NCBI GenBank assembly: GCA_016699405.1 | Contig: CP064972.1 | Span: 3,937,501-4,001,500, forward strand | Direction: 5' to 3' | Origin: Holophagales bacterium | Lineage (GTDB): Bacteria > Acidobacteriota > Thermoanaerobaculia > Multivoradales > JAGPDF01 | DNA length: 64,000 bases | Shown here: positions 27,441-36,737 of the stretch, one piece after another | How the letters are laid out: the number at the start of each line of letters is the position of its first letter | Numbering within the stretch: position 1 is the stretch's first letter | Position numbers and translations under genes: made by a program | The notes under the pieces: model-generated | The model's database searches: none | Told to the model about the DNA's origin: nothing | The model's input: the letters and a program-made list of their open reading frames with translations, nothing else

Positions 27441-27547
27441 CGTCGTCCCGAACGAGAGTGAGGGACCCGGGCGGTGGGTGGCAGGTGGAACCCGGGACCC
27501 TTGCGCCGCCCGCCCACCCAGATCCCTCGCTCTCGCTCGGGAAGACG
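27441..27547. repeat. Palindromic intergenic repeat, copy 2
   Basis: 107 bp with arms TCCCGAACGAGAGTGAGGGA (27446-27465) and TCCCTCGCTCTCGCTCGGGA (27523-27542). It lies 46 bp after a plus-strand stop and 10 bp from the end of the minus-strand Lrp gene, between convergent genes. It is the best-preserved copy together with that at 31890. Confidence 0.92.
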
Positions 27548-27557
27548 GGGGGACGAG

Positions 27558-28085
27558 TCAGCGCGCCGATCGCGGGGCTCGTGTGACCGGGCGCGCGGCC
27601 GCGGGCTTCCGGGCACCGCCCTCGGCGATCGGCGCTTCCACGATCCGCCCGGTCACGGGCGACGAGAGCACGATCGACGTCGACGTCGTCCCAAACGGCG
27701 TCAGCCGGTCGATCAGCCGCTCGAGGTGCTCGACCGAGGAGACGGCGACCTTCATGATGAACGAGTCGGCACCGGTCGCACGGTGACATTCGAGCACCTC
27801 GGGGAGCTCGCGTGAAAGCTGCGTCATCCGGGTCAGGACGTCGCCGACGGCGCTCATCCGCACGACCGCCAGCATCGGCAAGCCGACTTTCGCCAGATCG
27901 ATCTCGGCACGATAGCCACGGATGACGCCCGCCGCTTCGAGGTTGCGCACCCGCTCGGCAACCGCCGGGGTCGACAGGCCGACCCGCCGCCCGAGCTCGG
28001 TGAAGCTCACCCGCCCGTCGAGCTGCAGCTCGCGGAGGATGCGCCAGGAGATCTCGTCGGGGGGCTTCGTAGTTTCTGAGGCCAT
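27558..28085 (-). CDS. Lrp/AsnC family transcriptional regulator
   Basis: 175 residues. Residues 8-55 form the winged-helix reader (ISWRILRELQLDGRVSFTEL..., then VGLSTPAVAERVRNLEAAGVI), followed by the RAM/AsnC ligand-binding domain (VLECHRATGADSFIMKVAV). There is a 25-residue Ala/Arg-rich C-terminal extension. Such regulators sense amino acids and usually control their own gene and a divergent neighbour. Here the divergent neighbour, 114 bp away, is the tyrosine phenol-lyase-like gene followed by carbamate kinase, so control of amino-acid catabolism is likely. Confidence 0.92.
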   Translation of the reverse strand: MASETTKPPDEISWRILRELQLDGRVSFTELGRRVGLSTPAVAERVRNLEAAGVIRGYRAEIDLAKVGLPMLAVVRMSAVGDVLTRMTQLSRELPEVLECHRATGADSFIMKVAVSSVEHLERLIDRLTPFGTTSTSIVLSSPVTGRIVEAPIAEGGARKPAAARPVTRAPRSAR

Positions 28086-28199
28086 GGTCGCGATTCTCTT
28101 TCGCTTTCAGCGTCGCTTTCGCCATTCAGCCTAACGAATCTTCTTCAATCGGTCGAATCACCCCTCGTAGACTCCTCGAGAACCCGAGGAGCCCTCGCC
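28086..28199. promoter_or_regulatory. Divergent promoter region between Lrp regulator and lyase operon
   Basis: A 114-bp gap with a locally AT-richer core (about 28120-28165), including repeated GCTTTC words and a small dyad TTC-N8-GAA at 28144-28157. Both promoters, and probably the Lrp-type binding sites, must lie here. The exact sites are not determined. Confidence 0.45.
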
Positions 28200-30872
28200 A
28201 TGTCCGTCCCGACGCCGATCCACGAGCCGCACAAGATCAAGACCGTCCGCCCGATCGCCTTCCCGACGCTCGAGGAGCGCAAGCGGAATCTCGCCGCGGC
28301 GCGTTTCAACACCTTCGAGCTGACGCCGACGCAGGTGACCTTCGACATGGTCTCCTACGGCACCGGCGCGATGTCGCAGGAACAGCTCTCCGGCCAGCTG
28401 ATCGGCGACGAGGCCTACGCCGGGGCCCGCAACTTCGAGACGCTCGAGCACGTCGTCAACCGCGTGCTCGGCCACACCTACGTCTGCCCCACCCACAACA
28501 CGCTGGGCGCCGTGAAGCTCCTGCTCAAGACGCTCTGCCCCGCCGGCTCCTCGCTCGCCAGCAACGCACGCGGGCGCGTCGACCTGCATGCGCCGCGCGG
28601 TATCGAGATCCACGACGCCCGGGATCATGCCGAGCCCGTCTTCACCGGGAACTTCGACCTCGCCCGGCTCGAGCAGGTGATCCTCGCCTCCCGTCCCGCC
28701 TTCATCGGCGCGCAGTGCTTCGCCGACGGCCAGCATCCGTTCAGCCTCGCCAACCTGAAGGCGGTGCGCGCCCTCGCCGACCGCCACGGGCTGCGCCTGG
28801 TGCTCGACCTGTCGCGGGTGATCGAGAACGCCTGGTACATCCAGCGCCACGAGCCCGGGATGGCCGACCGCACCGTCGCCGAGCTCACCAAGCTGATCGC
28901 CAAGAGCGCCCACATCGTGATGATCGACGGCGCCCAGGATCCCCGCTGCAACACCGGCGGCCTGCTGGCCACCGACAACCCGGCCGATCACGAGGGCTTC
29001 GCCAACGAGGTCGTCGTCTACGAGGGGCTCCACACCTACGGCGGCATGGCGGGGCGCACGATGGAGGTGCTCGCCCGCGGCCTCGCCGAGATGACCGACG
29101 AGACCGAGGTGCAGTGGGCGATGATGCAGACCGAGCGCTTCACCGCTCGCCTGCGCGAGGCCGGCATCCCGCTCGAGCGCGGCTGCGACGGCGCCTACGT
29201 GCGGGCCGACGCCTTCCTGCCGCAGCTTTCCGAGCACCAGCAGCACGCGCTCGCCAGCGCCCTCTACCAGACCTCCGGCGTGCGCGCGCTCGTCAACGGC
29301 CTCGTCGGCCGCGACCAGCTGCTCGCCGTGCAGATCCCGCGCCTGGCGATGACCAACGACCAGCTCGACCAGGTCGCCGACGCCGTCGTCCACCTCTTCC
29401 GCCAGCGCGATCGCGTCCCGCCGCTCGAGCTCGAGGCCGGCGGCGAGTGGCACGACCAGCTGCGCTTCCGCTCGATCTTCGCCGACCTCGAGGTCTTCGC
29501 CTTCGACTGCGCGCCCTACCTCGTCCACACCCTCGAGCCGATCGCCCGCACCGATCGCGGCCAGCGCGAACGGGCGATCCGCGAGGCGGGCTGGAACACC
29601 TTCCTGCTGCGCTCGGCCGACGTCGCCATCGATCTGCTCACCGACTCCGGCACGACGGCGATGAGCACCACGCAGTGGGCCGCCTACGACGCGGCGCTGC
29701 CCACCCCGGCGACCAGCGAGGCGTACCACCGCTTCGTCGAGGCGGTGCGCGAGATCTACGGCTACCAGTTCCCGCTGCCGACCCACCAGGGTCGCGCCGC
29801 CGAGCAGATCCTCTCCGAGGTGCTGATCCAGCCCGGGCAGATCGTCCCCGGCAACATGTACTTCACCACCACCAAGGTGCACCAGGAGCTCGCCGGCGGC
29901 CGGTTCGTCGACGTGATCGTCGACGAGGCGCACGACCCGCAGAGCCCCTATCCGTGGAAGGGCGACATCGACCTCGCCAAGCTCGAGAAGGTGGTGGCCG
30001 AGCACGGCGCCGCGGCGATCGCCTACATCTCCTTCGAACACTCGGTGAACCTCGCCGGCGGCCAGCCGGTGTCGATGGACAACCTGCGCGCCGTCTACGC
30101 CTGGTGCAGCTCGCGCGGCATCCCGGTGATGTTCGACGCCACTCGCGCGGTGGAGAACGCCTACCTCATCCAGAAGCACGACCCGCGCTTCCACCAGACG
30201 AAGGTGCGCGACATCCTGCGCGAGATGATGCTCTACGGCGACGGCTGCACGGTCTCCGGCAAGAAGGACTACCTGATCAACATCGGCGGCCTGCTCGCCT
30301 TCAAGGACAACGCCGCCTGGGCGCGCGCCGCCGAGGCCAAGCTGCGGATCTACGAGGGCGGCGTGCACGACGGCGGACTGCCCGCCGGCGACCTCGCGGC
30401 GATGGCACGCGGCCTCGAGGAGATGGTCGACGACCGCTACATCCGCTCGCGCGTCGAGCAGACGGCACGCCTCGCTACCTGGCTCAAGGCCGCCGGCGTC
30501 CCGGTGGTCGAGCCGACCGGCACGCACGCGGTCTTCCTCGACGTCAAGCGCTTCCTGCCGCACGTCGACCAGGACCTCTACCCGGCGCAGCGCCTCGCCG
30601 CCGAGCTCTACGTCGAGACCGGGGTGCGGGCGATGGAGCGCGGCAACGTCTCCAAGGGCCGCAACGCCGAGACCGGCGAGAACTACCGCCCGGCGCTCGA
30701 GCTGGTGCGGCTGACCATCCCGCGCCGTGTCTACTCCGACGACCACCTGCGCGCCGTCGCCGACGGCATCGTCCGGCTCTACCAGCGGCGCGACTCGATC
30801 GGCGGGTTGAAGTTCGTCTACGAGCCGCCGACCCTGCGTTTCTTCCAGGGGCGCTTCGCTCCGGCGGAGTGA
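28200..30872 (+). CDS. Tandem tyrosine phenol-lyase-like protein with inactive N-terminal half
   Basis: 890 residues, twice the family's usual length of about 460. The C-terminal half (about 430-890) is a complete beta-eliminating lyase: Q530-G531-R532 (phosphate binding), N617, D646 and R649 (cofactor ring), and SGKKD with the PLP Schiff-base Lys689. R814 (AMERG) and F881/F882 (LRFF) match tyrosine phenol-lyase rather than tryptophanase. The N-terminal half (1-430) aligns over its length, but QGR is replaced by NTL (100-102) and the PLP lysine by Gln246 (DGAQD), so it cannot be active. Expected reaction: L-tyrosine to phenol, pyruvate and ammonia. The gene is read with carbamate kinase 16 bp downstream. 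Confidence 0.85.
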   Translation: MSVPTPIHEPHKIKTVRPIAFPTLEERKRNLAAARFNTFELTPTQVTFDMVSYGTGAMSQEQLSGQLIGDEAYAGARNFETLEHVVNRVLGHTYVCPTHNTLGAVKLLLKTLCPAGSSLASNARGRVDLHAPRGIEIHDARDHAEPVFTGNFDLARLEQVILASRPAFIGAQCFADGQHPFSLANLKAVRALADRHGLRLVLDLSRVIENAWYIQRHEPGMADRTVAELTKLIAKSAHIVMIDGAQDPRCNTGGLLATDNPADHEGFANEVVVYEGLHTYGGMAGRTMEVLARGLAEMTDETEVQWAMMQTERFTARLREAGIPLERGCDGAYVRADAFLPQLSEHQQHALASALYQTSGVRALVNGLVGRDQLLAVQIPRLAMTNDQLDQVADAVVHLFRQRDRVPPLELEAGGEWHDQLRFRSIFADLEVFAFDCAPYLVHTLEPIARTDRGQRERAIREAGWNTFLLRSADVAIDLLTDSGTTAMSTTQWAAYDAALPTPATSEAYHRFVEAVREIYGYQFPLPTHQGRAAEQILSEVLIQPGQIVPGNMYFTTTKVHQELAGGRFVDVIVDEAHDPQSPYPWKGDIDLAKLEKVVAEHGAAAIAYISFEHSVNLAGGQPVSMDNLRAVYAWCSSRGIPVMFDATRAVENAYLIQKHDPRFHQTKVRDILREMMLYGDGCTVSGKKDYLINIGGLLAFKDNAAWARAAEAKLRIYEGGVHDGGLPAGDLAAMARGLEEMVDDRYIRSRVEQTARLATWLKAAGVPVVEPTGTHAVFLDVKRFLPHVDQDLYPAQRLAAELYVETGVRAMERGNVSKGRNAETGENYRPALELVRLTIPRRVYSDDHLRAVADGIVRLYQRRDSIGGLKFVYEPPTLRFFQGRFAPAE

Positions 30873-30888
30873 CGGTCGGGAGGTCCGG

Positions 30889-31845
30889 ATGCCTCGCCTC
30901 GCCCACGCCCGCCGCGCGGTGGTCGCGCTCGGCGGCAACGCCATCACCCGTCCCGGGGAGGAGGGGACGGTCGAGCAGGACTACGCCAACCTCGAGACGA
31001 GCCTCGAGTCGGTCGTCGAGCTGCTCGAGCGCGGCTACGAGGTCTTGCTGACCCACGGCAACGGACCCCAGGTCGGCAACCAGATGATCCGCGTCGAGTG
31101 TTCGCGCGGGAAGGCGCCGATGCTGCCGCTCGACGTCATGGTCGCCGACCTGCAGGGCGGCCTCGGCTACATGATCGAGCGCGTGCTGCGCAGCAAGCTG
31201 CGCCGGCGCGGCCTGCGCTGGGGCGTCTGCTGCCTGCTGGCGATGGTCGAGGTCAGCGCCGAGGACCCCGCGCTCGGCGAGCCGACGAAGTACGTCGGGC
31301 CGTTCTACCGCGCCGACGAGGTCGAGGCGCTGCGGCGCGAGCACGGCTGGCGCATCAAGGAGGATCCGGGTCGCGGCTTCCGCCGCGTCGTCCCCTCGCC
31401 CGAGCCGATCGGCATCGTCGAGAGCCGCGAGATCCGGGCGCTGCTCGAAGGCGGCACGCTGGTGATCAGCGCTGGCGGCGGCGGCATCCCGGTGGCGCGC
31501 GACGCCTCGGGCGAGCTCCTCGGCGTCGAAGGGGTCGTCGACAAGGACCTCGCCTCGGCGGTGCTGGCGCTGGCCGTCGGCGCCCCGGAGCTCTTCATCC
31601 TGACCGGGGTCGAGCGCGTGATGCTCGACTACGGCACCCCCGAGGCTCGCGAGCTCGCCACCGTGTCGGTGCGCGACGCCCGGCGCTACCTGGCCGAGGG
31701 GCAGTTCCCCGCCGGCTCGATGGGGCCGAAGATCGAGGCCGCCTGTCGCTTCGTCGAAGGGGGCGGCAGTCGCGTGCTGATCACCCACATCGACCGGCTG
31801 CACGACGCGCTCGAGGGCAAGACCGGCACCTGGATCTGCGCCTGA
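30889..31845 (+). CDS. arcC: Carbamate kinase
   Basis: 318 residues, the normal length. Amino-acid-kinase motifs are clear: VVALGGNAI at the N-terminus, LTHGNGPQVGNQ, the PTKYVGPFY loop specific to carbamate kinases, ISAGGGGIPV, GVVDKDLASA and FPAGSMGPKIEA. It converts carbamoyl phosphate and ADP to ATP, ammonia and CO2, usually at the end of arginine or citrulline breakdown. No arginine deiminase or ornithine carbamoyltransferase gene is nearby; instead it follows the lyase gene by 16 bp with a GGGAGG site. Both steps handle ammonia from amino acids. Confidence 0.94.
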   Translation: MPRLAHARRAVVALGGNAITRPGEEGTVEQDYANLETSLESVVELLERGYEVLLTHGNGPQVGNQMIRVECSRGKAPMLPLDVMVADLQGGLGYMIERVLRSKLRRRGLRWGVCCLLAMVEVSAEDPALGEPTKYVGPFYRADEVEALRREHGWRIKEDPGRGFRRVVPSPEPIGIVESREIRALLEGGTLVISAGGGGIPVARDASGELLGVEGVVDKDLASAVLALAVGAPELFILTGVERVMLDYGTPEARELATVSVRDARRYLAEGQFPAGSMGPKIEAACRFVEGGGSRVLITHIDRLHDALEGKTGTWICA

Positions 31846-31889
31846 GGGGAAGCCGGGACAAACACTTCAAGACCTGACCTTCCCCCCTG

Positions 31890-31996
31890 CGTCGTCCCGA
31901 ACGAGAGTGAGGGACCCGGGCGGGGGGTGGCCGGTAGAACCCAGGAACCTCGCGCCGCCCGCCCACCCAGCTTCCTCGCTCTCGTTCGGGAGGACG
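31890..31996. repeat. Palindromic intergenic repeat, copy 3
   Basis: 107 bp with arms at 31895-31914 and 31972-31991, nearly identical to copy 2. It begins 44 bp after the carbamate kinase stop and ends 35 bp before the end of the convergent MFS gene. Confidence 0.92.
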
Positions 31997-32031
31997 CGGG
32001 AGGAGAAAGCGGGACAGCCACCAACTCGTGC

Positions 32032-33339
32032 CTAGCGGGCTTCCGTGCCTGTCCCCACGTCCTCGAGGCTGGCGGCGAGGGCGTCCTCGGCCGCCCCTTC
32101 GGCGCGCCGGGCCAGGATCATCGCCTTCATCTCGGGCCGCAGGCGCGGCAGGCGGCTGGCGAAGAACGCTGCCCAGGTCATGCAGAGCACGCCGCAGACG
32201 GTGACCGTGAGCGGCGCACCGATGCGGTCGGCGGCAGCGCCGGCGACGAGCGCGCCGAACGGTGCCATGCCCATGAACATCATCGAGTAGACCGCCATCA
32301 CCCGTCCCCGCATCGCGTCGGGCACCATCGATTGGATCAGCGTGTTCGACGAGGCCATCGCGGTCATCATCGAGAAACCCACCGGGACCAGCAGCAGCAT
32401 CGACAGCGGCACCGCACGCGAGAACGAGAAGAGCACCAGGCTGGCGCCGAAGCCCGCGGCGGCGATTGCCAGGCCGAGGCTCAGCCCCTTCATGCCGCGG
32501 CGCGCCGCCAGCGTCAAGGCGCCGGCGAGCGCCCCGACGCCCGAGGAGGACATGAGCAAGCCGAGCGTGCCGGGGCCGCCGTGCAACACGCGGTCGGCGA
32601 AGACCGGCATCAGCACGGCATACGGCATGCCGGTGAGGCTGACCATGCCGAGCATCAGCAGGAGCGCACGGATCGGCGGCGTGCGCGCGACGAAGGCGAA
32701 GCCTTCGAGCACGCTCGCCAGAGCCGAGGTCGTCGGGGGACGCAGCGACGACGGCGCCAGCCGCATCGCCAGCAGCCCGGCGAGCACCGCGAGGTAGCTC
32801 ACGGCGTTGCCGAGGAAGCACCAGCCCTCCCCCACCGCCGCCACCAACACCCCGGCGATCGCCGGTCCGACGATGCGGGCGCCGTTGAACATCGACGAGT
32901 TCAGCGCGATGGCGTTGCCAAGATCCTCGCGTCCGACCATCTCGGGCACGAAGGCCTGGCGCGCCGGGATGTCGAACGCGTTGACCAGGCCGAGCGACGA
33001 GGCGAGGACGAAGACCTCCCAGACGGCGATCCGCCCGGAGAGGGTGAGCCCGGCCAGGACGAAGGCGAGCACCATCGAGGCGCTCTGGGTCGTCAGCAGG
33101 ATGCGGTGCCGGCGGTGGCGATCGGCGATCGCGCCGCCGAGCGGCGCCACCAGGAAGACCGGAATCTGCCCGGCGAAGCCGACCAGCCCGAGCAGTACCG
33201 CCGATCCGGTCAGCCGATAGACCAGCCAGGACTGGGCCACCGACTGCATCCAGGTGCCGACGAGCGAGAAGAACTGTCCCGCGAAGAAGAGGCGGTAGTT
33301 GCGATGGCGGAGCGCGCGAAACGCCGCAGGCGCGGTCAC
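32032..33339 (-). CDS. MFS transporter, EntS-like (MFS_3) exporter family
   Basis: 435 residues with about twelve hydrophobic segments. The N-terminus FRALRHRNYRLFFAGQFFSLVGTWMQSVAQSWL is the signature of the enterobactin-exporter-like MFS_3 group. Other marks are GGAIADRHRRHRIL between helices 2 and 3 and VPDAMRGRVMAVYSM between helices 10 and 11. It likely effluxes a small molecule in exchange for protons. Its start overlaps the stop of the DUF445 gene by 4 bp, so the two are cotranscribed, DUF445 first. Confidence 0.88.
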   Translation of the reverse strand: MTAPAAFRALRHRNYRLFFAGQFFSLVGTWMQSVAQSWLVYRLTGSAVLLGLVGFAGQIPVFLVAPLGGAIADRHRRHRILLTTQSASMVLAFVLAGLTLSGRIAVWEVFVLASSLGLVNAFDIPARQAFVPEMVGREDLGNAIALNSSMFNGARIVGPAIAGVLVAAVGEGWCFLGNAVSYLAVLAGLLAMRLAPSSLRPPTTSALASVLEGFAFVARTPPIRALLLMLGMVSLTGMPYAVLMPVFADRVLHGGPGTLGLLMSSSGVGALAGALTLAARRGMKGLSLGLAIAAAGFGASLVLFSFSRAVPLSMLLLVPVGFSMMTAMASSNTLIQSMVPDAMRGRVMAVYSMMFMGMAPFGALVAGAAADRIGAPLTVTVCGVLCMTWAAFFASRLPRLRPEMKAMILARRAEGAAEDALAASLEDVGTGTEAR

Positions 33340-34601
33340 AGCGCGAAGAAGATGGCGTGTTGCAGCACGCCGACGACGAAGCCGACCACCGAGCCGAGGG
33401 CGAGCAGCGTCACCTCGTCCTCCTTGAAGCAGGGACGCAGCAGATCCTGGAACTCCTCCGGCGGCATCCGCTCCATCCGCTCGCGCAGCATCCGTTCGAC
33501 CACCTCGGCGCGCCCTTCGTTGAAGCGCTCGTCCTCGAACGGATCAGCGGAGATGGCGAGCGCCTTGTTGCCGAGCTTCTCGTGGATCCGCTCGACCCCG
33601 TCGGCACCGACGGCGATCTTGGCCATCGGGCCGACCGCCTCGACCGCCTCGTCGACCAGCGGCTTGAGGTGCCGGCGGATGAGCTCCTGCGCCCGGTCGG
33701 AGCGCGGTCCGGTGAGCATCGACCGCATCAGCGCGCGGATGGTGAGGATCTCGCGCGTCACCAGGTGGCACCAGATCGCCGCCACCTCCTTCTGGCGCTT
33801 GAGGAAGAGCCCCTGGACCTTCCACGGCCCGACCTGGACCGGGTGGAGGGGCCGGAAGACCAGGTTGAGCGCCAGGTAGTTCGTCAGCCAGCCGTGAACG
33901 AGGCCGGCCGCGGCGAGGGTCCACGCCGCCGGGTAGAGGATCCACCAGAGGAGCTGCAGCAGGCCGAAGAGGAAGCCGAAGTAGTAGCCGCAGTCGATCA
34001 ACAGCTTGAACTCGGCCTTGCCGCTGTCGATGAAGAGCCGGTTGAGCAGCGCCTTGTCGGTCTTCAGCCGCGTCACCACCATGTGCTCGAAGTCGAGCAG
34101 GTCCTCGACGTGGTTGCCGACGTCGGCGATCACCTCGCGCACCAGGACCGGCATGCGCTCGCGCACGGCGGCATAGACCTGGCGCCGCATCATCTGCGGG
34201 GCCGACTCCCAGAGTCTCCCGTGGCTCGAGGTCATCACGTCGTCGGCGTAGTGGGCGACGCGCGGTGCGAGGACGCTCTCGATGTGCCGGGCGATGACCT
34301 CCGGCTCCATCTCCTGGAAGAGCTCGGGGAGGGAGCCCAGCCGGTACATCGTCGTGTTGACGAAGGTGGAGGCCATCTTCTCCGCCTTCTTCGGGATGAT
34401 CCCCTGCCAGCCCAGGTAGGGCGGGATCCCCCAGAAGGTCAGCGGATGAAAGGTCATCTTGATGGCGATCCAGTTGGTCAGATAGCCGACCACCGCCGCC
34501 ACCAGCGGGAGGCTCAGGTATTGCCAGAAGGTGACGCTGCCGAGCAGCGGCAGCTCGAGCAGACGTTCGACGACGGGGATCTCGACGAGGCGATCGAACA
34601 C
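33336..34601 (-). CDS. DUF445 family membrane protein
   Basis: 421 residues. The N-terminal helix motif VVGYLTNWIAIKMTFHPL, repeated in the middle as HGWLTNYLALNLVFRPLHP, is characteristic of DUF445 proteins, as is the GWQGIIPKKAEKMA segment. There are membrane segments near residues 25-50, 205-245 and at the C-terminus (about 400-418); the intervening helices are probably cytosolic. The role of the family is not established. It forms a coupled pair with the MFS gene and is divergent from the UbiB-like gene. Confidence 0.85.
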   Translation of the reverse strand: MFDRLVEIPVVERLLELPLLGSVTFWQYLSLPLVAAVVGYLTNWIAIKMTFHPLTFWGIPPYLGWQGIIPKKAEKMASTFVNTTMYRLGSLPELFQEMEPEVIARHIESVLAPRVAHYADDVMTSSHGRLWESAPQMMRRQVYAAVRERMPVLVREVIADVGNHVEDLLDFEHMVVTRLKTDKALLNRLFIDSGKAEFKLLIDCGYYFGFLFGLLQLLWWILYPAAWTLAAAGLVHGWLTNYLALNLVFRPLHPVQVGPWKVQGLFLKRQKEVAAIWCHLVTREILTIRALMRSMLTGPRSDRAQELIRRHLKPLVDEAVEAVGPMAKIAVGADGVERIHEKLGNKALAISADPFEDERFNEGRAEVVERMLRERMERMPPEEFQDLLRPCFKEDEVTLLALGSVVGFVVGVLQHAIFFAL

Positions 34602-34706
34602 GGAGGAACGAAACTACCATCAATCGCGCCGCCGGCGGCCGCGCGAGGCGTCGCGGATGACCGCGGAAGGGCTTTCCGCTAGCATTGCGCCGAGGCCCCG
34701 CCCCCC

Positions 34707-36407
34707 ATGCTGAACGAATCGGCCTCGCGGCCCGAAGCCTCCGAGAGCCCCCTGCCTCCGCCCGAGCTGGCGGAGGAGTTCGAGGTTCTCGTCGAGTCGA
34801 AGGCGCCGAGCCTCCTGCGGCGCCTCCTCACCACCTACCGTCACGCGCTCGGCCTGCTCGGCGGCGGCCTGATCGCCTACCTGCGAGCGCTGCCGCCGCC
34901 GCGGCAACGCGGCCTGCGCTACCGCTGGCTGCGTTTCATCAACTTCTTCACCCGCCCCTTCGTCGACCGCAAGCTGCGCGACCTGCCCTTCCCGGTCCAG
35001 CTCCGCAAGCGGCTCGAGATCCTCGGCCCGACCTACATCAAACTCGGCCAGGTCCTGGCGATGCGCCGCGACCTGCTCCCCGACCGCGTCACCACCGAGC
35101 TCGCCAACCTGCTCGATCGCCTGCCGGCGGTGCCCTACAAGCGCTTCCTCGAGCTCGTCGAGCGCGATCTCGGTCGCGACCCGTTCGAGATCTTCGCCTA
35201 CGTCGAGGCCAAGCCGATGGGCTCGGCGTCGATCGGCCAGGTCCACCGCGCCGGCACCCGCGACGGGCACGCCGTGATCCTCAAGGTCGTCAAGCCGGGG
35301 ATCCGCGAAATCCTCAAACGCGACCTCGCGCTGCTGCGCACGCTCGGTCGCCTGCTCGAGATGTTGATCCCGCGCTTCCAGCCGAAGCGCGCGATCGACG
35401 AGTTCTGCTACTACACGATGCGCGAGCTCGACCTCGAGCTCGAGGCCGACAACGCCGAGATCTTCGCGGCGAACTTCTCCGACCAGCCCGACATCGTCTT
35501 TCCACGCATCTTCCGCCAGTACAGCGGCCCGACCGTCTTGTGCATGGAGTACCTGCGCGGGGTCAAGCCCAACAGCACCGAGGCGCTGGCGCTCCCCGAG
35601 CCCGACCGCGAGAAGCTGGTCGACCTCGGCGCGGCGGCGATCATCCGGATGCTCTATCGCGACGGCTACTTCCACGCCGACCTGCACCCCGGCAACCTGT
35701 TGATCCTGCCCGGCCCGCGGCTCGGCTTCATCGACCTCGGGATGGTCGGCCGGTTCGAGGAGGAGCTGCGACGGAACCTCCTCTACTACTACTACAGCCT
35801 CGTCGTCGGCGACGCCGAGAGCGCCGCCCGCTACCTGACCGGCATCGCGCGAGCGGGCCGCGGCAGCGATCCCCAGGGGTTCCTGCGCGACGTGGCCGAC
35901 GTCTCCCGCCGCTGGCGCCGCCAGGTGGCGAGCCAGGGGACGTCGGTCGGCCAGCTGATCCTCGAGTCGGTCGCCAAGGGCGCCCGCTACAAGATGTACT
36001 TCCCCGTCGAGCTCATCCTGATGGTGAAGGCGATCGTCACCTTCGAGTCGGTCGGCCAGTTGATGCTGCCCGGGCTCGACGTGACCGACTACTCGCAGAA
36101 GCACCTCAACGGCGTCCTCTACTACCAGCTCAATCCGCTACGCCTGGCGCGCGAGAGCCTGCGCGGCGCGCCGGAGTTCCTCGACACCCTGGTCAAGGTC
36201 CCGATGCTCATCACCGCCGGCCTGCGCGCCCTCGAACAGGCCACCTCGCGCCCGCCGGAAAACCCGTTCGCCGGCATGCGCGGCACGATGTACGCCGGCT
36301 TCTGCCTGATCGCCGGCGCCATCCTCGCGGCCTTCGGCAGCCCGACCTATCTCTGGGGCCCCCTCTTCATCCTTTCGGGCCTGCTCGCCCTCCGCCGCGG
36401 CAAGTAG
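34707..36407 (+). CDS. ABC1/UbiB (AarF) family atypical kinase
   Basis: 566 residues. It contains the UbiB hallmarks in order: KLGQ motif (GPTYIKLGQVLAMR), the Ala-rich loop AKPMGSASIGQVHRA, the ATP-binding Lys in VILKVVKPG, the ExD motif (ELDLELEADN), catalytic HADLHPGN, and DLG in IDLGMVG in place of DFG. Two hydrophobic helices lie at the C-terminus (about 515-560). UbiB proteins help quinone synthesis or extraction in the inner membrane, consistent with a respiring cell. Whether it serves ubiquinone or menaquinone cannot be told. Confidence 0.9.
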   Translation: MLNESASRPEASESPLPPPELAEEFEVLVESKAPSLLRRLLTTYRHALGLLGGGLIAYLRALPPPRQRGLRYRWLRFINFFTRPFVDRKLRDLPFPVQLRKRLEILGPTYIKLGQVLAMRRDLLPDRVTTELANLLDRLPAVPYKRFLELVERDLGRDPFEIFAYVEAKPMGSASIGQVHRAGTRDGHAVILKVVKPGIREILKRDLALLRTLGRLLEMLIPRFQPKRAIDEFCYYTMRELDLELEADNAEIFAANFSDQPDIVFPRIFRQYSGPTVLCMEYLRGVKPNSTEALALPEPDREKLVDLGAAAIIRMLYRDGYFHADLHPGNLLILPGPRLGFIDLGMVGRFEEELRRNLLYYYYSLVVGDAESAARYLTGIARAGRGSDPQGFLRDVADVSRRWRRQVASQGTSVGQLILESVAKGARYKMYFPVELILMVKAIVTFESVGQLMLPGLDVTDYSQKHLNGVLYYQLNPLRLARESLRGAPEFLDTLVKVPMLITAGLRALEQATSRPPENPFAGMRGTMYAGFCLIAGAILAAFGSPTYLWGPLFILSGLLALRRGK

Positions 36408-36737
36408 GCCTTCTCCGCGCCGGTCGAATCCGCGTCCAACCTCTCGCGACGGGCAGCGGCACCAAGACCCTCCCGCGCATCAGAGGGAAGGAAGACGGCT
36501 TCGCGCCCCGATCGGTGCGACCCGCTGGGCCGATCGTCGCGTTGGGACAGGGCTTTGTCGCATCCGGCCATTCTTCTTGCGCGCCTCGCCGGCGATCCTG
36601 AGCGCGACTCGACTCGAGCTCGCGGCGTCGTGCAGCGGAGCTCGGTCGAGGTCCGAGACCTGGCGTTGCCCCCTCCACCCCGACCCGGTCGGGCGTCGCC
36701 GGTCCCGAGGAAACACACTCCGGATCGGGAGGACCTG
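36408..36737. other. 330-bp intergenic region
   Basis: Lies between the UbiB-like gene and the secreted protein at 36738. It ends with the GGGAGGAC ribosome-binding site of the latter. No coding frame, repeat copy or clear terminator was found. Confidence 0.5.

Noticed and set aside
28158..30947. A 929-codon open frame on the minus strand opposite the lyase fusion
   Set aside because: It is antisense to a gene with clear family motifs; long antisense frames are expected in GC-rich coding DNA and the product is Val/Gly/Asp/His-rich with no motif.
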